From NCBI GenBank assembly GCA_913778085.1, contig CAJYXJ010000038.1, forward strand, positions 1-64,000: a stretch of DNA of 64,000 bases. Direction: 5' to 3'. The DNA comes from an uncultured Chryseobacterium sp. (GTDB taxonomy: Bacteria > Bacteroidota > Bacteroidia > Flavobacteriales > Weeksellaceae). The notes below the pieces were generated by a model. The model saw only the letters and a program-made list of their open reading frames with translations. It ran no database searches and had not been told where the DNA came from. Numbering within the stretch: position 1 is the stretch's first letter; each line of letters starts with the position of its first letter. Position numbers and translations under genes: made by a program. Below, piece by piece: positions 51,609 through 60,440 of the stretch.

Positions 51609-53690
51609 ATGAAAAAAACTTTATGTTCTGCGTTTTTTCTCTGTGGGATCTTCACTTTCTCACAGCAAACTGCAAAGAGCGATACCATGAGTGTAAAAAC
51701 GGCGGAAATCCGGGAAGTTATTGTAAAGGCACAACGTAAAAAACAGATGGCCGACCGTGCTGTTTATACATTTGATAAGGAAGCTCTGGAAAAAGCCCGG
51801 TATGCTAAAGATCTGATACAGACTTTACCGGAACTTCAGCTGGACCCGATAACCAATACTCTGAAAAGTACGAAGGGAGGAACTACTCTGTTTTTAATTA
51901 ACGGAATTGAAGCGACAGACATGCAGATCCGTAGCGTGGCACCGGCAGAAGTGGTAAAAGTGGAATACTATGATATCCCTCCGGCAAGATGGGCTACGAG
52001 AGCCGATATGGTGGTAAATCTGATTACCCGTTCTACAGAAACCGGTTATGTATTCGGGACCGATGTAAGCTCCGCACTGAATACCGGCTTTGTAAACGGT
52101 TCGGCATATGCCAACTTTACAAAAGGAAAAAACAATATCGGACTGGAATATTCTATCAATCTCAGAGATTACAATAACCGGAGAATTCACAGCATTTACG
52201 ATTATCAGCTGGATGGCAGCCATTACCGTACCGATGAGAACAAAGTCGATCATTTCGGCTATACTTCACAGAATGTGGCTTTGCGGTATACCCGCCTGGT
52301 TCCGGATCATTACGCCTTTCAGGCCAAATTGGATGTGGACATCTTTACCAGTTTCATTAAAGGAAACGGCAGAAGTATTTTTACGAAAGACAGCTTTACG
52401 GAGGAACATGCCATGCTGAAAAACGGATCTTCTTCATACACGATCCCTGCATTGGATCTTTATTTTTCCAAAAATATAGGGAAAAGAGATGAGCTTAGCC
52501 TAAACGTCGTCAGTTCAAGCTTTACCACCGATACTTCCGAGTTCGCAAAAGAATGGATCGTCTCTTCCGGGGCTTCCGTTTTCGATAATGACATGAACCT
52601 GCGGACCAAACAAACGGGCATCGTTGGAGAGATGGCTCACTTGCATACTTTTGAAGCAGGAAAGCTTTCTTCGGGATACCGGATTTCCAACACCGCCATT
52701 TCCAATGATCTTCAGAACCTGGCCGGATTTTCAGAATACAGCGTAAATTACCTGGAACAGTATTTTTATACGGAATTTTCAGGAAAAATAAAGAAATTCA
52801 CCTATCGGCTGGGAGCAGGGCTCACAAATATCCATAATAAAAGTGCTGAAAATACTTTCGATCAGTGGACTTTTACACCAAAAGTTATTTTAGGATATCA
52901 GCTGAAGGATAATCAAAGCATCCGCTTTACAAGCAGCTATAAACCGGTAAGCCCGTGGAGTGGCGCTCTCAGCAGCAACATCGTACAGATGGCTCCGAAT
53001 ATCGTACAGCGCGGGAACCCATTTCTCAAATCCCAGCAGATCTTTGCCAACAATTTCATCTATTCATTCAATAATAAACATTTTGATTTTAATGCCAGTC
53101 TTTTTTACCAGTATACGGACCGCATCATCAACCAATATTATGTAGCGGATGAGAACTTCGGTTATGCACTGACGTATGAAAATGCTAAAAATGCACAGCG
53201 GTTCGGACTTCAGCTTTCGGGTTCTTATAAACCTTTCGGCAGCAGCCTCCTGGTAATAAAATTAAACCTGACCCCGGCAACGGAAACGGTCAGGACAAGC
53301 AGCGGTGCTTTAATTAAAAATAATTACCTGGCCAATAATCTGGTACTGTCTTCCGAATATAAGTCCTTCAGCTTGCAATATCAGCTGAATATTCCGGTTT
53401 ATACACTGAACGGGGCTTTTTTGAGCACCAATGAAAACCAGAACCACTTTTTTGCCAGCTATAAAAGGAAAGAGTGGACGCTTATGGCAGGAATGTACTG
53501 GATCGGAATGCCCTCGGAATACAAAACCAAAAGCCTTCCTGAAAGCCTGGTGAATTACAGCCGCGTCAACCGGATTATGAATAACAAATCCATGTTTGTT
53601 TTAGGCTTCAGCTATGATTTTTCAAATGGTAAAAAAACGGAACTGAATAAAAAACTGAACAATAATACGGCACCGGCCGCCACTTTTTAA
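51609..53690 (+). CDS. TonB-dependent-receptor-like outer-membrane protein
   Basis: A 693-residue protein with a signal peptide (MKKTLCSAFFLCGIFTFSQ). A short plug-like domain (about 30-145) contains IREVIVKAQRKK, a TonB-box-like stretch, and TTLFLINGIEATDMQIRSVAP, followed by a large barrel (about 160-693) ending in Phe. There is no carboxypeptidase-like N-terminal domain. It resembles the outer-membrane beta-barrel family 3 group of receptor-like proteins rather than SusC. The ligand is unknown. The start at 51609 is chosen because it gives a clean signal peptide; a longer reading from 51564 does not. Confidence 0.75.
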   Translation: MKKTLCSAFFLCGIFTFSQQTAKSDTMSVKTAEIREVIVKAQRKKQMADRAVYTFDKEALEKARYAKDLIQTLPELQLDPITNTLKSTKGGTTLFLINGIEATDMQIRSVAPAEVVKVEYYDIPPARWATRADMVVNLITRSTETGYVFGTDVSSALNTGFVNGSAYANFTKGKNNIGLEYSINLRDYNNRRIHSIYDYQLDGSHYRTDENKVDHFGYTSQNVALRYTRLVPDHYAFQAKLDVDIFTSFIKGNGRSIFTKDSFTEEHAMLKNGSSSYTIPALDLYFSKNIGKRDELSLNVVSSSFTTDTSEFAKEWIVSSGASVFDNDMNLRTKQTGIVGEMAHLHTFEAGKLSSGYRISNTAISNDLQNLAGFSEYSVNYLEQYFYTEFSGKIKKFTYRLGAGLTNIHNKSAENTFDQWTFTPKVILGYQLKDNQSIRFTSSYKPVSPWSGALSSNIVQMAPNIVQRGNPFLKSQQIFANNFIYSFNNKHFDFNASLFYQYTDRIINQYYVADENFGYALTYENAKNAQRFGLQLSGSYKPFGSSLLVIKLNLTPATETVRTSSGALIKNNYLANNLVLSSEYKSFSLQYQLNIPVYTLNGAFLSTNENQNHFFASYKRKEWTLMAGMYWIGMPSEYKTKSLPESLVNYSRVNRIMNNKSMFVLGFSYDFSNGKKTELNKKLNNNTAPAATF

Positions 53691-53721
53691 TTCTGAATTA
53701 ACGTGAACCTAAAGTAGAAAC

Positions 53722-53768
53722 CGGATTAATAGGCTGGAATTAGGGAGGCTGGATGCCGTAAGGTTTTT
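53722..53768 (+). repeat. Dispersed ~40-bp intergenic repeat, copy 5
   Basis: GGATTAATAGGCTGGAATTA then GGGAGGCTGGATGCCGTAAG and a T run. Its first 15 bases match copy 2 (39408-39448) almost exactly. Confidence 0.6.
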
Positions 53769-53949
53769 TTGTCAATGATCAAAGATATTAATTGTCAGAT
53801 GAATCGTTTATTATCAGATAAATAGAAAATCTATTAAAATCCTGATTTACCATCTGAAGTTTCAGTTTTTCTTTCAATAATCGACCGGAATAAATAAAAT
53901 TGATTTGACACTAAATTAATTAAAGGTCTTACCAGATTGAGTGAAGAAT

Positions 53950-53983
53950 ATAACAAAATCCGCCCGGAATTTCCGGGCGGATT
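53950..53983 (-). terminator. Rho-independent terminator of the T9SS protein gene
   Basis: AATCCGCCC (53957-53965) pairs with GGGCGGATT (53975-53983); on the minus strand the stem is followed by a T-rich end (TTTTGTTAT). Confidence 0.82.
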
Positions 53984-54007
53984 CTGTTATCTGTAGCAAT
54001 AAAGATT

Positions 54008-55015
54008 TTACTTTTTGATGAATTTTGAAGTTTCCGGAGTTTGGTTGTCTTTTCCGGATACTTGGATAAAGTAAGAGGCAGCTGGAAGATCCGAAATCTG
54101 TATTTTTCCGGACTGTATATCTGAAGTTTTGATCAGTTTTCCGTCTACGCTGTAAATTTTTGCTGTAGAATACTCGCCGGCCTGGCCGTTGAACCCGATA
54201 AAATCCTGAGCCGGATTCGGGTAGATCTGCAGTCCTGCTTTTTTCACAGCCGTTTCTCCTGTCGACAGAACTGCAGAGCTCAATGCCTGCGCTCCGTCAG
54301 TCGTCTGGTTGTTGATGTTGGCAACAGGTACGTTCACGATAGTTTGAATCGTAGTCAATAAAGGAAATTTTCTGGTGCTGCTGTAATAGGAATAAGAGGT
54401 ATTGGTAATGGTTCCTATCGGAAAAAGGAAATTCGTATCATTAGGTAAATACAGGTTGAATGCCTGAACCGATTTTACCCTTAATACATTGGCAAAGGTA
54501 GTATTTCCAAGGATAAGTGTTCCCCAGGCATTGGGATTGATAGTAATGGTTCCTTTGCACAGGCCGCTTACTGCAGTAGAAGAGAATGTTCCCTGTGCGA
54601 TATCCGTTTCCGTGGTTGTGGTGTATTGCGTAGGGTAGCTGATGAACGTTCCGTTGTTGGCGGATAAATTCAGAGTTGCATCAGGCGTCACCAATCCTGT
54701 GATTTCAAGTTTGGAAGCAGTTTGTTTATAAAATACCGTATTGCCGGTTCCCGCCATTTTCAGCGTAGATCCGGGAAAAGTACTGATTTCGCTGGCAGTT
54801 GGAGTGGAGTAGGCCGTTGTAGCCGATCCCGCAAATGTGAGCGAACCGTTATTGAAAGTCGTATTGGCTCCCGTTGCAGAATTGTCCGGGGTTCCGATGA
54901 CATCAAGATAAGCAACCGATTCACCGGCAACAGGATCATTGAATGCTTTGGTAATGGTGGTCTGGGCAGATAAAAGACCTGCTGATGCAAGCAGAAGGAA
55001 TAAAGTTTGTTTCAT
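54008..55015 (-). CDS. Secreted protein with T9SS sorting domain
   Basis: A 335-residue protein with a signal peptide (MKQTLFLLLASAGLLSAQ). The middle part (about 20-245) is Thr/Ser/Asn-rich and beta-rich, without a named domain. The T9SS type A sorting domain starts at about 262 (IYPNPAQDFIGF, then DLPAASYFIQVSG) and ends KFIKK. It is probably exported to the cell surface. The start at 55015 is chosen for the signal peptide; the frame is open to 55099 but those residues are unlike a leader. Function unknown. Confidence 0.72.
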   Translation of the reverse strand: MKQTLFLLLASAGLLSAQTTITKAFNDPVAGESVAYLDVIGTPDNSATGANTTFNNGSLTFAGSATTAYSTPTASEISTFPGSTLKMAGTGNTVFYKQTASKLEITGLVTPDATLNLSANNGTFISYPTQYTTTTETDIAQGTFSSTAVSGLCKGTITINPNAWGTLILGNTTFANVLRVKSVQAFNLYLPNDTNFLFPIGTITNTSYSYYSSTRKFPLLTTIQTIVNVPVANINNQTTDGAQALSSAVLSTGETAVKKAGLQIYPNPAQDFIGFNGQAGEYSTAKIYSVDGKLIKTSDIQSGKIQISDLPAASYFIQVSGKDNQTPETSKFIKK

Positions 55016-55146
55016 AAAATTTTTTTTAAAGATAAGCAAAAAAGGCGCCGTGATATTCGGATATTTTATGGATTTTGCATCAGTAGGTAATTGATTCACA
55101 TTTTGATGAATTGTTGTACTGTGGATTTTCTTTATATGACTGGGTT

Positions 55147-55587
55147 TTAGAGCTTGATGGCTGCATCAGGCTGGTCATTTTCGGAAAGATTAAAAATTTT
55201 CCCTAATTTTTGAGAGGCATTTACAAAGGATATAAAAACACAGAGGCCGGAAATTTCATGATCGGTAAAATATTCACGAAGCATGTCAAAATGAGCGGGT
55301 AAAATAGATTTATGATCTTTGCAGAAAAGCTCGGCAAATGCTACGGCTATGGAAATTTTCATCTGCGATACATCAAAATCCGGTCTTCCGGCTTTTACCA
55401 TACAATATTCACAGCCGTTTTCAAATGCCATTGCTCGACGGATCTGCTCAAGCATATTCCTATCCTGAATATGTCCGCCCCACAAGATTTCTTCCAGGCG
55501 GTTCCAGTAAGATAAGATTTCCGGATTATAGCCAATCAGTTTTTCAAAAGGAGTGTTTCCGTTTTTGGAAAAAGATATTGTTGTCAT
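55147..55587 (-). CDS. Carboxymuconolactone-decarboxylase-like (AhpD-type) protein
   Basis: A 146-residue helical protein. The family motif is RRAMAFENGCEYCMVKAGRP with the redox pair Cys 59 and Cys 62, as in AhpD-like peroxidase partners. Such proteins reduce peroxides or act in aromatic degradation. An alternative start at 55617 would add 10 residues. It is divergent from an AsnC-type regulator across 113 bases, so that regulator may control it. Confidence 0.75.
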   Translation of the reverse strand: MTTISFSKNGNTPFEKLIGYNPEILSYWNRLEEILWGGHIQDRNMLEQIRRAMAFENGCEYCMVKAGRPDFDVSQMKISIAVAFAELFCKDHKSILPAHFDMLREYFTDHEISGLCVFISFVNASQKLGKIFNLSENDQPDAAIKL

Positions 55588-55660
55588 AGGTATTGTTTTA
55601 TCGAATACAAAATTCATTAATATTATCCCTTCTTCAAAACGGATTTTATGGGTAAAGTAT

Positions 55661-55668
55661 TAAATTTG
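55661..55668 (+). promoter_or_regulatory. -7 promoter box of the Lrp/AsnC regulator gene
   Basis: TAAATTTG matches TAnnTTTG and ends 32 bases before the GTG start at 55701. Confidence 0.55.
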
Positions 55669-55700
55669 CATTGAATTAATGGTATTTAAAGTATTTTTCA

Positions 55701-56141
55701 GTGAAAATAATATTAGATGATTTCGATTGCCGGATTTTACAGGTTCTGACTGAAAATTCCAGGTTAAGCTATGCGGAAATAGGGCGTCAGATTTCCCTGT
55801 CCCAGTCTGCGACTAAAGAAAGAGTTCAGAATCTTGTTGATCGCGGTGTTATTAAGCAGTTTACGGTTGAGGTCGATTATGAAAAACTGGGCTATCCGCT
55901 GAAGGTGGTCATCAGCCTGAAATTTAAAAATGATGAATTCCGAAGGTTTATCAGTAACATACATCAATTTCCGGAAATCCTCAGCTGTAAAAGGGTAACG
56001 GGCGAATCCTGTCTTATCACCGAGTGCGTTCTGAAAGACAGCCGGCACCTGGAGCAGCTCATCGACCGGCTGATTTCTTACGGAATTCCTACCACAGCGA
56101 TCCAGCTTTCCGAAATTAAAACAAAACCTTTTTTTGAGTAA
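55701..56141 (+). CDS. Lrp/AsnC family transcriptional regulator (GTG start)
   Basis: A 146-residue regulator. The N-terminal helix-turn-helix is DDFDCRILQVLTENSRLSYAEIG with SQSATKERVQNLVDRGVI, and the C-terminal RAM/AsnC ligand domain covers about 65-140 (FPEILSCKRVTGESCLITECVL). The start codon is GTG at 55701, which gives the usual LDxxDxxIL beginning. These proteins form dimers or octamers and respond to amino acids. It is divergent from the AhpD-like gene, its likely target besides itself. Confidence 0.9.
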   Translation: MKIILDDFDCRILQVLTENSRLSYAEIGRQISLSQSATKERVQNLVDRGVIKQFTVEVDYEKLGYPLKVVISLKFKNDEFRRFISNIHQFPEILSCKRVTGESCLITECVLKDSRHLEQLIDRLISYGIPTTAIQLSEIKTKPFFE

Positions 56142-56172
56142 TCCAAAGGGAATAGGTTGGAGAGGAAAGCTT

Positions 56173-56772
56173 TCAGGTGGCCCAGCCTACGGATTTTTTC
56201 CAGGCTTCCATTTCTTCGTTTCTTTGCTTCAGATCTGCCGGCGGATGTTGGTTTTCGTCCAGGGCACGGCTTCTGATAAGGGCAGTCTGGTCTTCCAGTA
56301 AATTCAGACCGAGTGATTTTCGTCTTTCGTTAACCTTGTTCAGATCATCATAAACATTCGGGCTCAATTGTCCGTTTTCGTCCCAATCAAACTGGGTTCC
56401 GTAGAGCTGTGGCCTGTCTTCAAAAACCGCGATCCTGTCGGCCAGATATGCCATACTGATCTTTTCAGCTTGCGTTTTGGAATCTGAATTTTCAAGCAGC
56501 ATAAGACATTTCCTCATAAAAGCAGGGTTGCCAATCGAATGCTGTATCACAAGCCAGGCCGCTTCAGAAGCTTCTGTGCCCACTTTTTCAGCAGTAGGGA
56601 ACCCGATATGATCTATGATTCCTTCCAGTATTTCCGCATTTTTACTATGAATTTCCTGCATCGATTTATGATAGCCGTTCCCCAGTTCTCCGCTGCGGAT
56701 CAAGTGATCCCGCAGTTGCAGATCAGTATTTTTAAGACCTATTATTTTTTCGGCTAATTTTTTAAAATCCAT
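56173..56772 (-). CDS. DUF6624 family protein
   Basis: A 199-residue cytoplasmic protein that matches my memory of DUF6624: EASEAAWLVIQHSIGNPAFMRKCL (in outline), ISMAYLADRIAVFEDRPQLYGTQFDWD. Function unknown; the family is common in Bacteroidota and often occurs near small accessory genes. It starts 8 bases after the acetyltransferase gene and is probably co-transcribed. It converges on the AsnC gene. Confidence 0.75.
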   Translation of the reverse strand: MDFKKLAEKIIGLKNTDLQLRDHLIRSGELGNGYHKSMQEIHSKNAEILEGIIDHIGFPTAEKVGTEASEAAWLVIQHSIGNPAFMRKCLMLLENSDSKTQAEKISMAYLADRIAVFEDRPQLYGTQFDWDENGQLSPNVYDDLNKVNERRKSLGLNLLEDQTALIRSRALDENQHPPADLKQRNEEMEAWKKSVGWAT

Positions 56773-56780
56773 GAGATAAT

Positions 56781-57308
56781 TTAGTATTCCTGATAAAAGT
56801 TATTTCTGCATATGGCATATACCAGCTCATCCTCTAATGCACCGTTCTTGATAAGTATCTTCTCAAAACGTGCTTCCAGTACAAATCCGTTTTTTTCCAG
56901 GACTTTCTGGGATGCTGTATTGCTGCCGAACGGGCGTGCAAAAATACGGTCGATTTCATCATAATTCCGGAAAGTGAAATCCAGGGTCTGCCGGATGGCC
57001 CGGCTGATGATTCCCATTCCCCAGAAAGGTTCTCCCATCCAGTAGCCGAGCTCTGCGTTCTTCCGGTGGATGTCGTGTTGAGGATGGATCCCGATACCGC
57101 CAGCCGCTTCGCCATCGACCTCAATGGCGAAAATGTGAGCCTCCTCCGTGGTAGTGGCAAACTCAATAAACCTCATGCCATCCGCTTCCGAATAAGGATG
57201 CGGAAACATATCGGTCATGTTTCTGGCAATGCTGAAGTTATCGGCAAATTTAACGAGACTGCCAAGATCTTCCTTTTTCCAGAATCTCAGCTTGAATTCT
57301 TTTTCCAT
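56781..57308 (-). CDS. GNAT family N-acetyltransferase (RimJ/RimL-like)
   Basis: A 175-residue acetyltransferase. It contains the RimJ-like start (LRFWKKEDLGSLVKFADN), VDGEAAGGIGIHPQHDIHRKNAELGYWMGEPFWGMGI in pieces (acetyl-CoA binding loop region), and FGSNTASQKVLEKNGFVLEA near the end. The substrate may be a protein N-terminus or an antibiotic-like small molecule. The start at 57308 follows a promoter box at 57393-57400; a TTG at 57395 lies within that box and is excluded. Confidence 0.85.
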   Translation of the reverse strand: MEKEFKLRFWKKEDLGSLVKFADNFSIARNMTDMFPHPYSEADGMRFIEFATTTEEAHIFAIEVDGEAAGGIGIHPQHDIHRKNAELGYWMGEPFWGMGIISRAIRQTLDFTFRNYDEIDRIFARPFGSNTASQKVLEKNGFVLEARFEKILIKNGALEDELVYAICRNNFYQEY

Positions 57309-57392
57309 ATCAATTTTCTTTAAAAGCAAATGTAGGAAATCTAAACGTCCTGCCTTTTTGACATTGAAATAAATTTCCGCTGGATTTTCCTG

Positions 57393-57400
57393 CAAAGTTA
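57393..57400 (-). promoter_or_regulatory. -7 promoter box of the acetyltransferase-DUF6624 unit
   Basis: Read on the minus strand this is TAACTTTG, a match to TAnnTTTG. It lies about 85 bases upstream of the ATG at 57308. Confidence 0.55.
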
Positions 57401-57518
57401 CCCGTTAATAACCAGTCTTTAAAACAAAAAATTTGAAACGGCTGTGGCCAAATCTGTAAAATTCACAGTTTTAAAGGATACTTCTTCAACTAAATCTATC
57501 GTTTAGGGTAGGCTGATT

Positions 57519-57875
57519 TTATTCAATAATTAATTTCACATACGTTTTGCCATCTTCTCCTTCTACTTCGATATTATACACCCTTTTACCGATAACGGTT
57601 TTTAAAAACTCACGGAGATCCTCCGGATCGCCGGCAAATTCAAGACTCATATATTGTGATTCAATCCTGTCAGGATTTATAAAGCCGGAAATATACAGGC
57701 TGAACCGATCCAGCAGATCTTCCAGAGGATACTGGGAATCTTCATCTGCTTCCAGTTCAAAGCTGAGGGCGGTAACGTAAGTATCTTCTTCCTTATTTCT
57801 GTAAATATGATCATCAAAGGATTCATAGACCGGAGTGTTATATCTGTCGAGGATGATGGATCTGAGGTTTTTCAT
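57519..57875 (-). CDS. Hypothetical acidic protein
   Basis: A 118-residue acidic protein (MKNLRSIILDRYNTPVYESF, then FELEADEDSQYPLEDLLDRF and VIGKRVYNIEVEGEDGK). There is no signal peptide and no motif I know. The frame is open upstream to a TTG at 57953, so 12-26 extra residues are possible; the ATG at 57875 is chosen because the upstream residues look non-conserved. It lies downstream of the helicase gene on the same strand. Confidence 0.5.
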   Translation of the reverse strand: MKNLRSIILDRYNTPVYESFDDHIYRNKEEDTYVTALSFELEADEDSQYPLEDLLDRFSLYISGFINPDRIESQYMSLEFAGDPEDLREFLKTVIGKRVYNIEVEGEDGKTYVKLIIE

Positions 57876-57959
57876 TGCGGAAATATTTAATTTTATACTG
57901 GCAGAAAGAGCTTCCGGTATCGGCTGCATTCTTCCGGTCATTTTCGGGTTCAACTTAAT

Positions 57960-59738
57960 TTAATAGAAATGTTCAAGGTCCAGTTTTTTGATCCGGGCAA
58001 CGATAGCACCTTTCGTTCTTCCCAGGTGGTCGGCGATTTCCTTAATCGGGCAACCGTCTCTGAACATGCCGGCAAGTTCATCGTCTTCATCCTGAGTCCA
58101 GGGCTTGTAGGCTCCTTTGTGAGTTGTACGGATCTGATCTATCGTATAGGCTTTCTCTTTTTTGTCCTTCGTTTTGACAGGAATATTTTTATTTAAAGGT
58201 TCTTCATTTTCATTTTTCACTTTTACGATATGGACATGTTCTGATTCTAAATTAAAGGTGTCCGGCAGCAGAGTTTCAGGAATGAAAAGATCTGTTTTGG
58301 CTCTCGTTACGGCAACATACAGCAGATTAATCTCTTCATTGAGCTTCGGAATGCTGAGTTCAAAATTCTGACGGTCTTCCTTAAGTTTATCCAGTCTTTT
58401 TTCGGAAATAAAATCATTTACCAGTTCTACCGAATCGTATTCCATGCCTTTGCAGCGGTGAACGGTTGAGAAAATCATATCCGCATCTTCTTTCCTGTTG
58501 TTACCGACATGTCTTTTCTTGATGGTATTGATGATTTCCGGAACTTCATTTTCATATTCTTTGATAATTTCGACCATCAGGGAAAGCTGCACATCTTCTG
58601 TTTTTTCAATATAGTCTTCCAGCTCGGCCAGGTCTTTCATGGAACGGATCAGCTCATCTTTGATAAGGTGACGCTTGTTGCTGTAGAGGTTCAGCACATC
58701 ATAAAGCGATGCGCCGTCATCGGCATAGGTGTAGGAACTGATATTTCCTTCAAAATAAATCTGTCTGGATCTTTTATTTTCCGTAACATATTCGATGGCT
58801 TTGAGCAGCAGCCCGAGATTGGTTCTCGCCAGGATTGCCCTTGTTTTCATTTGTTTTCTGCTTCCTGCCCCGGTAATGGAAACGGAGGTTTTAAAGTTTT
58901 CATCAAGATGACTTTTCAGTTCCAATATTTCCGAAGCCAGCCCGGCAATATCCGGCCCGAACCGGAAGCTGGCAGAAAGATCATACGTCCTGAAATCTGC
59001 TTTCTCGAGGGAGTTGACGGCAAAACGCCAGCCATAGATCTGCTGATGGGTGTCGCCAACGATTACCTTTACCGCTCTCTGTTTAAAGAAAAGATCAAGC
59101 ATGGCAGGAGAAGCGTCCTGGCCTTCATCAAAAAGGATATAATCGTAGCCGAGCTCCGGGTTCAGCAGTTGGAATTTCTTAAGGTAAAAATCATGGGTTA
59201 CCTCAATTTCCCCTTTGTCCATTTTACTCAGCAGCAGCCTTGTCTGGCCAATAATATAATCGTAGAACGCTGAAACGAATGCTCTGGCTTTCGGATCGGT
59301 CACGGTGTCTAGGTAATTCAGGTCTTGGACTTTCCGTTTATCGCTGTTGCAGAAATAGGCAATGCATTTGTTGATGTGGTTGGCGACGATGTATTCCGCA
59401 TGTTTTTCCCCATTGCCCTGCAGGTTGAGCAATGCGGCAATCTCATGGGTTTTGTAGCCCTGCGCCCGTACTTTGTAATTGTGCCCGAAAACAATATGCC
59501 GGAAAGCCAGAGAATGGGCGGTTTCTACCCTTACATTATGAAGTCCTTTATCGGCAAATTTTTTAGCCGCTTCTATCCGTACCGCTTTATTGAACACAAG
59601 ATAGAGGATTTTGCTTTCGGCGGGACGTGTCGCGGCATACTCAATAACGGTGGTGGTTTTTCCCGATCCGGCTACGGCGTTGATCTTAATATTCCCGGAT
59701 GAGTTGATAATGTCTTGCTGCTCTTTTGTTAATTTCAT
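57960..59738 (-). CDS. FBH1-like superfamily I DNA helicase with C-terminal Myb/SANT-like domain
   Basis: A 592-residue UvrD/Rep-type helicase. Motif I (Walker A) is AVAGSGKTTT (21-30), motif II DEGQD at about 199-203, motif III GDTHQQIYGWR, and motifs V/VI are STVHRCKGMEYD and LLYVAVTRAKTDL. The segments LVFNKAVRIEAAKKF and ETAHSLAFRH are like the eukaryotic and bacterial FBH1 branch. About residues 545-592 form an extra DNA-binding module, PWTQDEDDELAGMFRDG, then IKEIADHLGRTKGAIVARI, which looks like a Myb/SANT-type helix-turn-helix. It starts 21 bases after the SMI1/KNR4 gene. Confidence 0.87.
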   Translation of the reverse strand: MKLTKEQQDIINSSGNIKINAVAGSGKTTTVIEYAATRPAESKILYLVFNKAVRIEAAKKFADKGLHNVRVETAHSLAFRHIVFGHNYKVRAQGYKTHEIAALLNLQGNGEKHAEYIVANHINKCIAYFCNSDKRKVQDLNYLDTVTDPKARAFVSAFYDYIIGQTRLLLSKMDKGEIEVTHDFYLKKFQLLNPELGYDYILFDEGQDASPAMLDLFFKQRAVKVIVGDTHQQIYGWRFAVNSLEKADFRTYDLSASFRFGPDIAGLASEILELKSHLDENFKTSVSITGAGSRKQMKTRAILARTNLGLLLKAIEYVTENKRSRQIYFEGNISSYTYADDGASLYDVLNLYSNKRHLIKDELIRSMKDLAELEDYIEKTEDVQLSLMVEIIKEYENEVPEIINTIKKRHVGNNRKEDADMIFSTVHRCKGMEYDSVELVNDFISEKRLDKLKEDRQNFELSIPKLNEEINLLYVAVTRAKTDLFIPETLLPDTFNLESEHVHIVKVKNENEEPLNKNIPVKTKDKKEKAYTIDQIRTTHKGAYKPWTQDEDDELAGMFRDGCPIKEIADHLGRTKGAIVARIKKLDLEHFY

Positions 59739-59759
59739 CAGTTGTGTGTTTTTTATTGC

Positions 59760-60365
59760 TTACTCCATAAATTCTTCATTGATAAAGTCAAAGCCTTTAG
59801 CCATAAGCATTTTCAGATAATCTTCAAAGCTATCGGCAATGACTGTAAATTCATCCGGGTCGTGAACAAACCTTACGATCTGGCCTTTCGTTCCTTTTTC
59901 CGACGGACTGAAATCGATAAACAACTGCGAAGTTCCGCCATTGTTCATGCAGTCTGAAAAATGGAGCCATTTCAAATCTTTTACCGTATTGGTAATCTTT
60001 TCGTCTACCTCCACCTCATCATATTCCCGCCCGATATAATCTTTATAATACCTTGCTGCCAGATCCCGGTTTTCAATTATTTCACCGGAAGCCAGCAGGT
60101 AATAGGGGTATTCTGGTATATCCGAACCAAGGAAGTAGAATGCTGTTTTCTCTCCCTCATATTCCCGCCAATAGGTGCCGTCTGCATATTTAAGAAGATC
60201 CATCAGTGCACCAGGAATTTCGGGATAAAGCTGTTTCAGTTGTTGAATATTTTCTTGGGCAAGGCCATGTTTTATTTTCTCAAAATGCTCCCAGCTTTCT
60301 TTTCCATGATTTTCAAAATAGGTCTTTTTCAATCCTGTAATGTACTGTTCTGCGATAGGATTCAT
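59760..60365 (-). CDS. SMI1/KNR4 family protein
   Basis: A 201-residue cytoplasmic protein of the SUKH superfamily. It has the typical N-terminal helices leading into QLKQLYPEIPGALMDLLKYADGTYW and the later FIDFSPSEKGTKGQIVRFVHDP block with a C-terminal SFEDYLKMLM helix. Many SMI1/KNR4 proteins are immunity proteins against contact-delivered toxins, but no toxin gene is in this window. It is followed by the helicase gene after 21 bases and lies 75 bases after the TPR gene. Confidence 0.82.
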   Translation of the reverse strand: MNPIAEQYITGLKKTYFENHGKESWEHFEKIKHGLAQENIQQLKQLYPEIPGALMDLLKYADGTYWREYEGEKTAFYFLGSDIPEYPYYLLASGEIIENRDLAARYYKDYIGREYDEVEVDEKITNTVKDLKWLHFSDCMNNGGTSQLFIDFSPSEKGTKGQIVRFVHDPDEFTVIADSFEDYLKMLMAKGFDFINEEFME

Positions 60366-60440
60366 TTTTTATTTTAAATGTACGGAATTCTTTTCTGGTG
60401 AGTTTTAAAATATCTTTTTATGTAGCCCGGTGATAAAGAA

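Larger units (their letters stand above)
53691..54007. other. Intergenic region between convergent genes
   Basis: No gene is seen. It holds a copy of the dispersed repeat (53722-53768) and the terminator of the minus-strand gene (53950-53983). The stretch between them is AT-rich and without a clear signal. Confidence 0.55.

Noticed and set aside
58509-59273. A 254-codon open frame on the plus strand
   Set aside because: It is antisense to the helicase gene, which has all superfamily I motifs.
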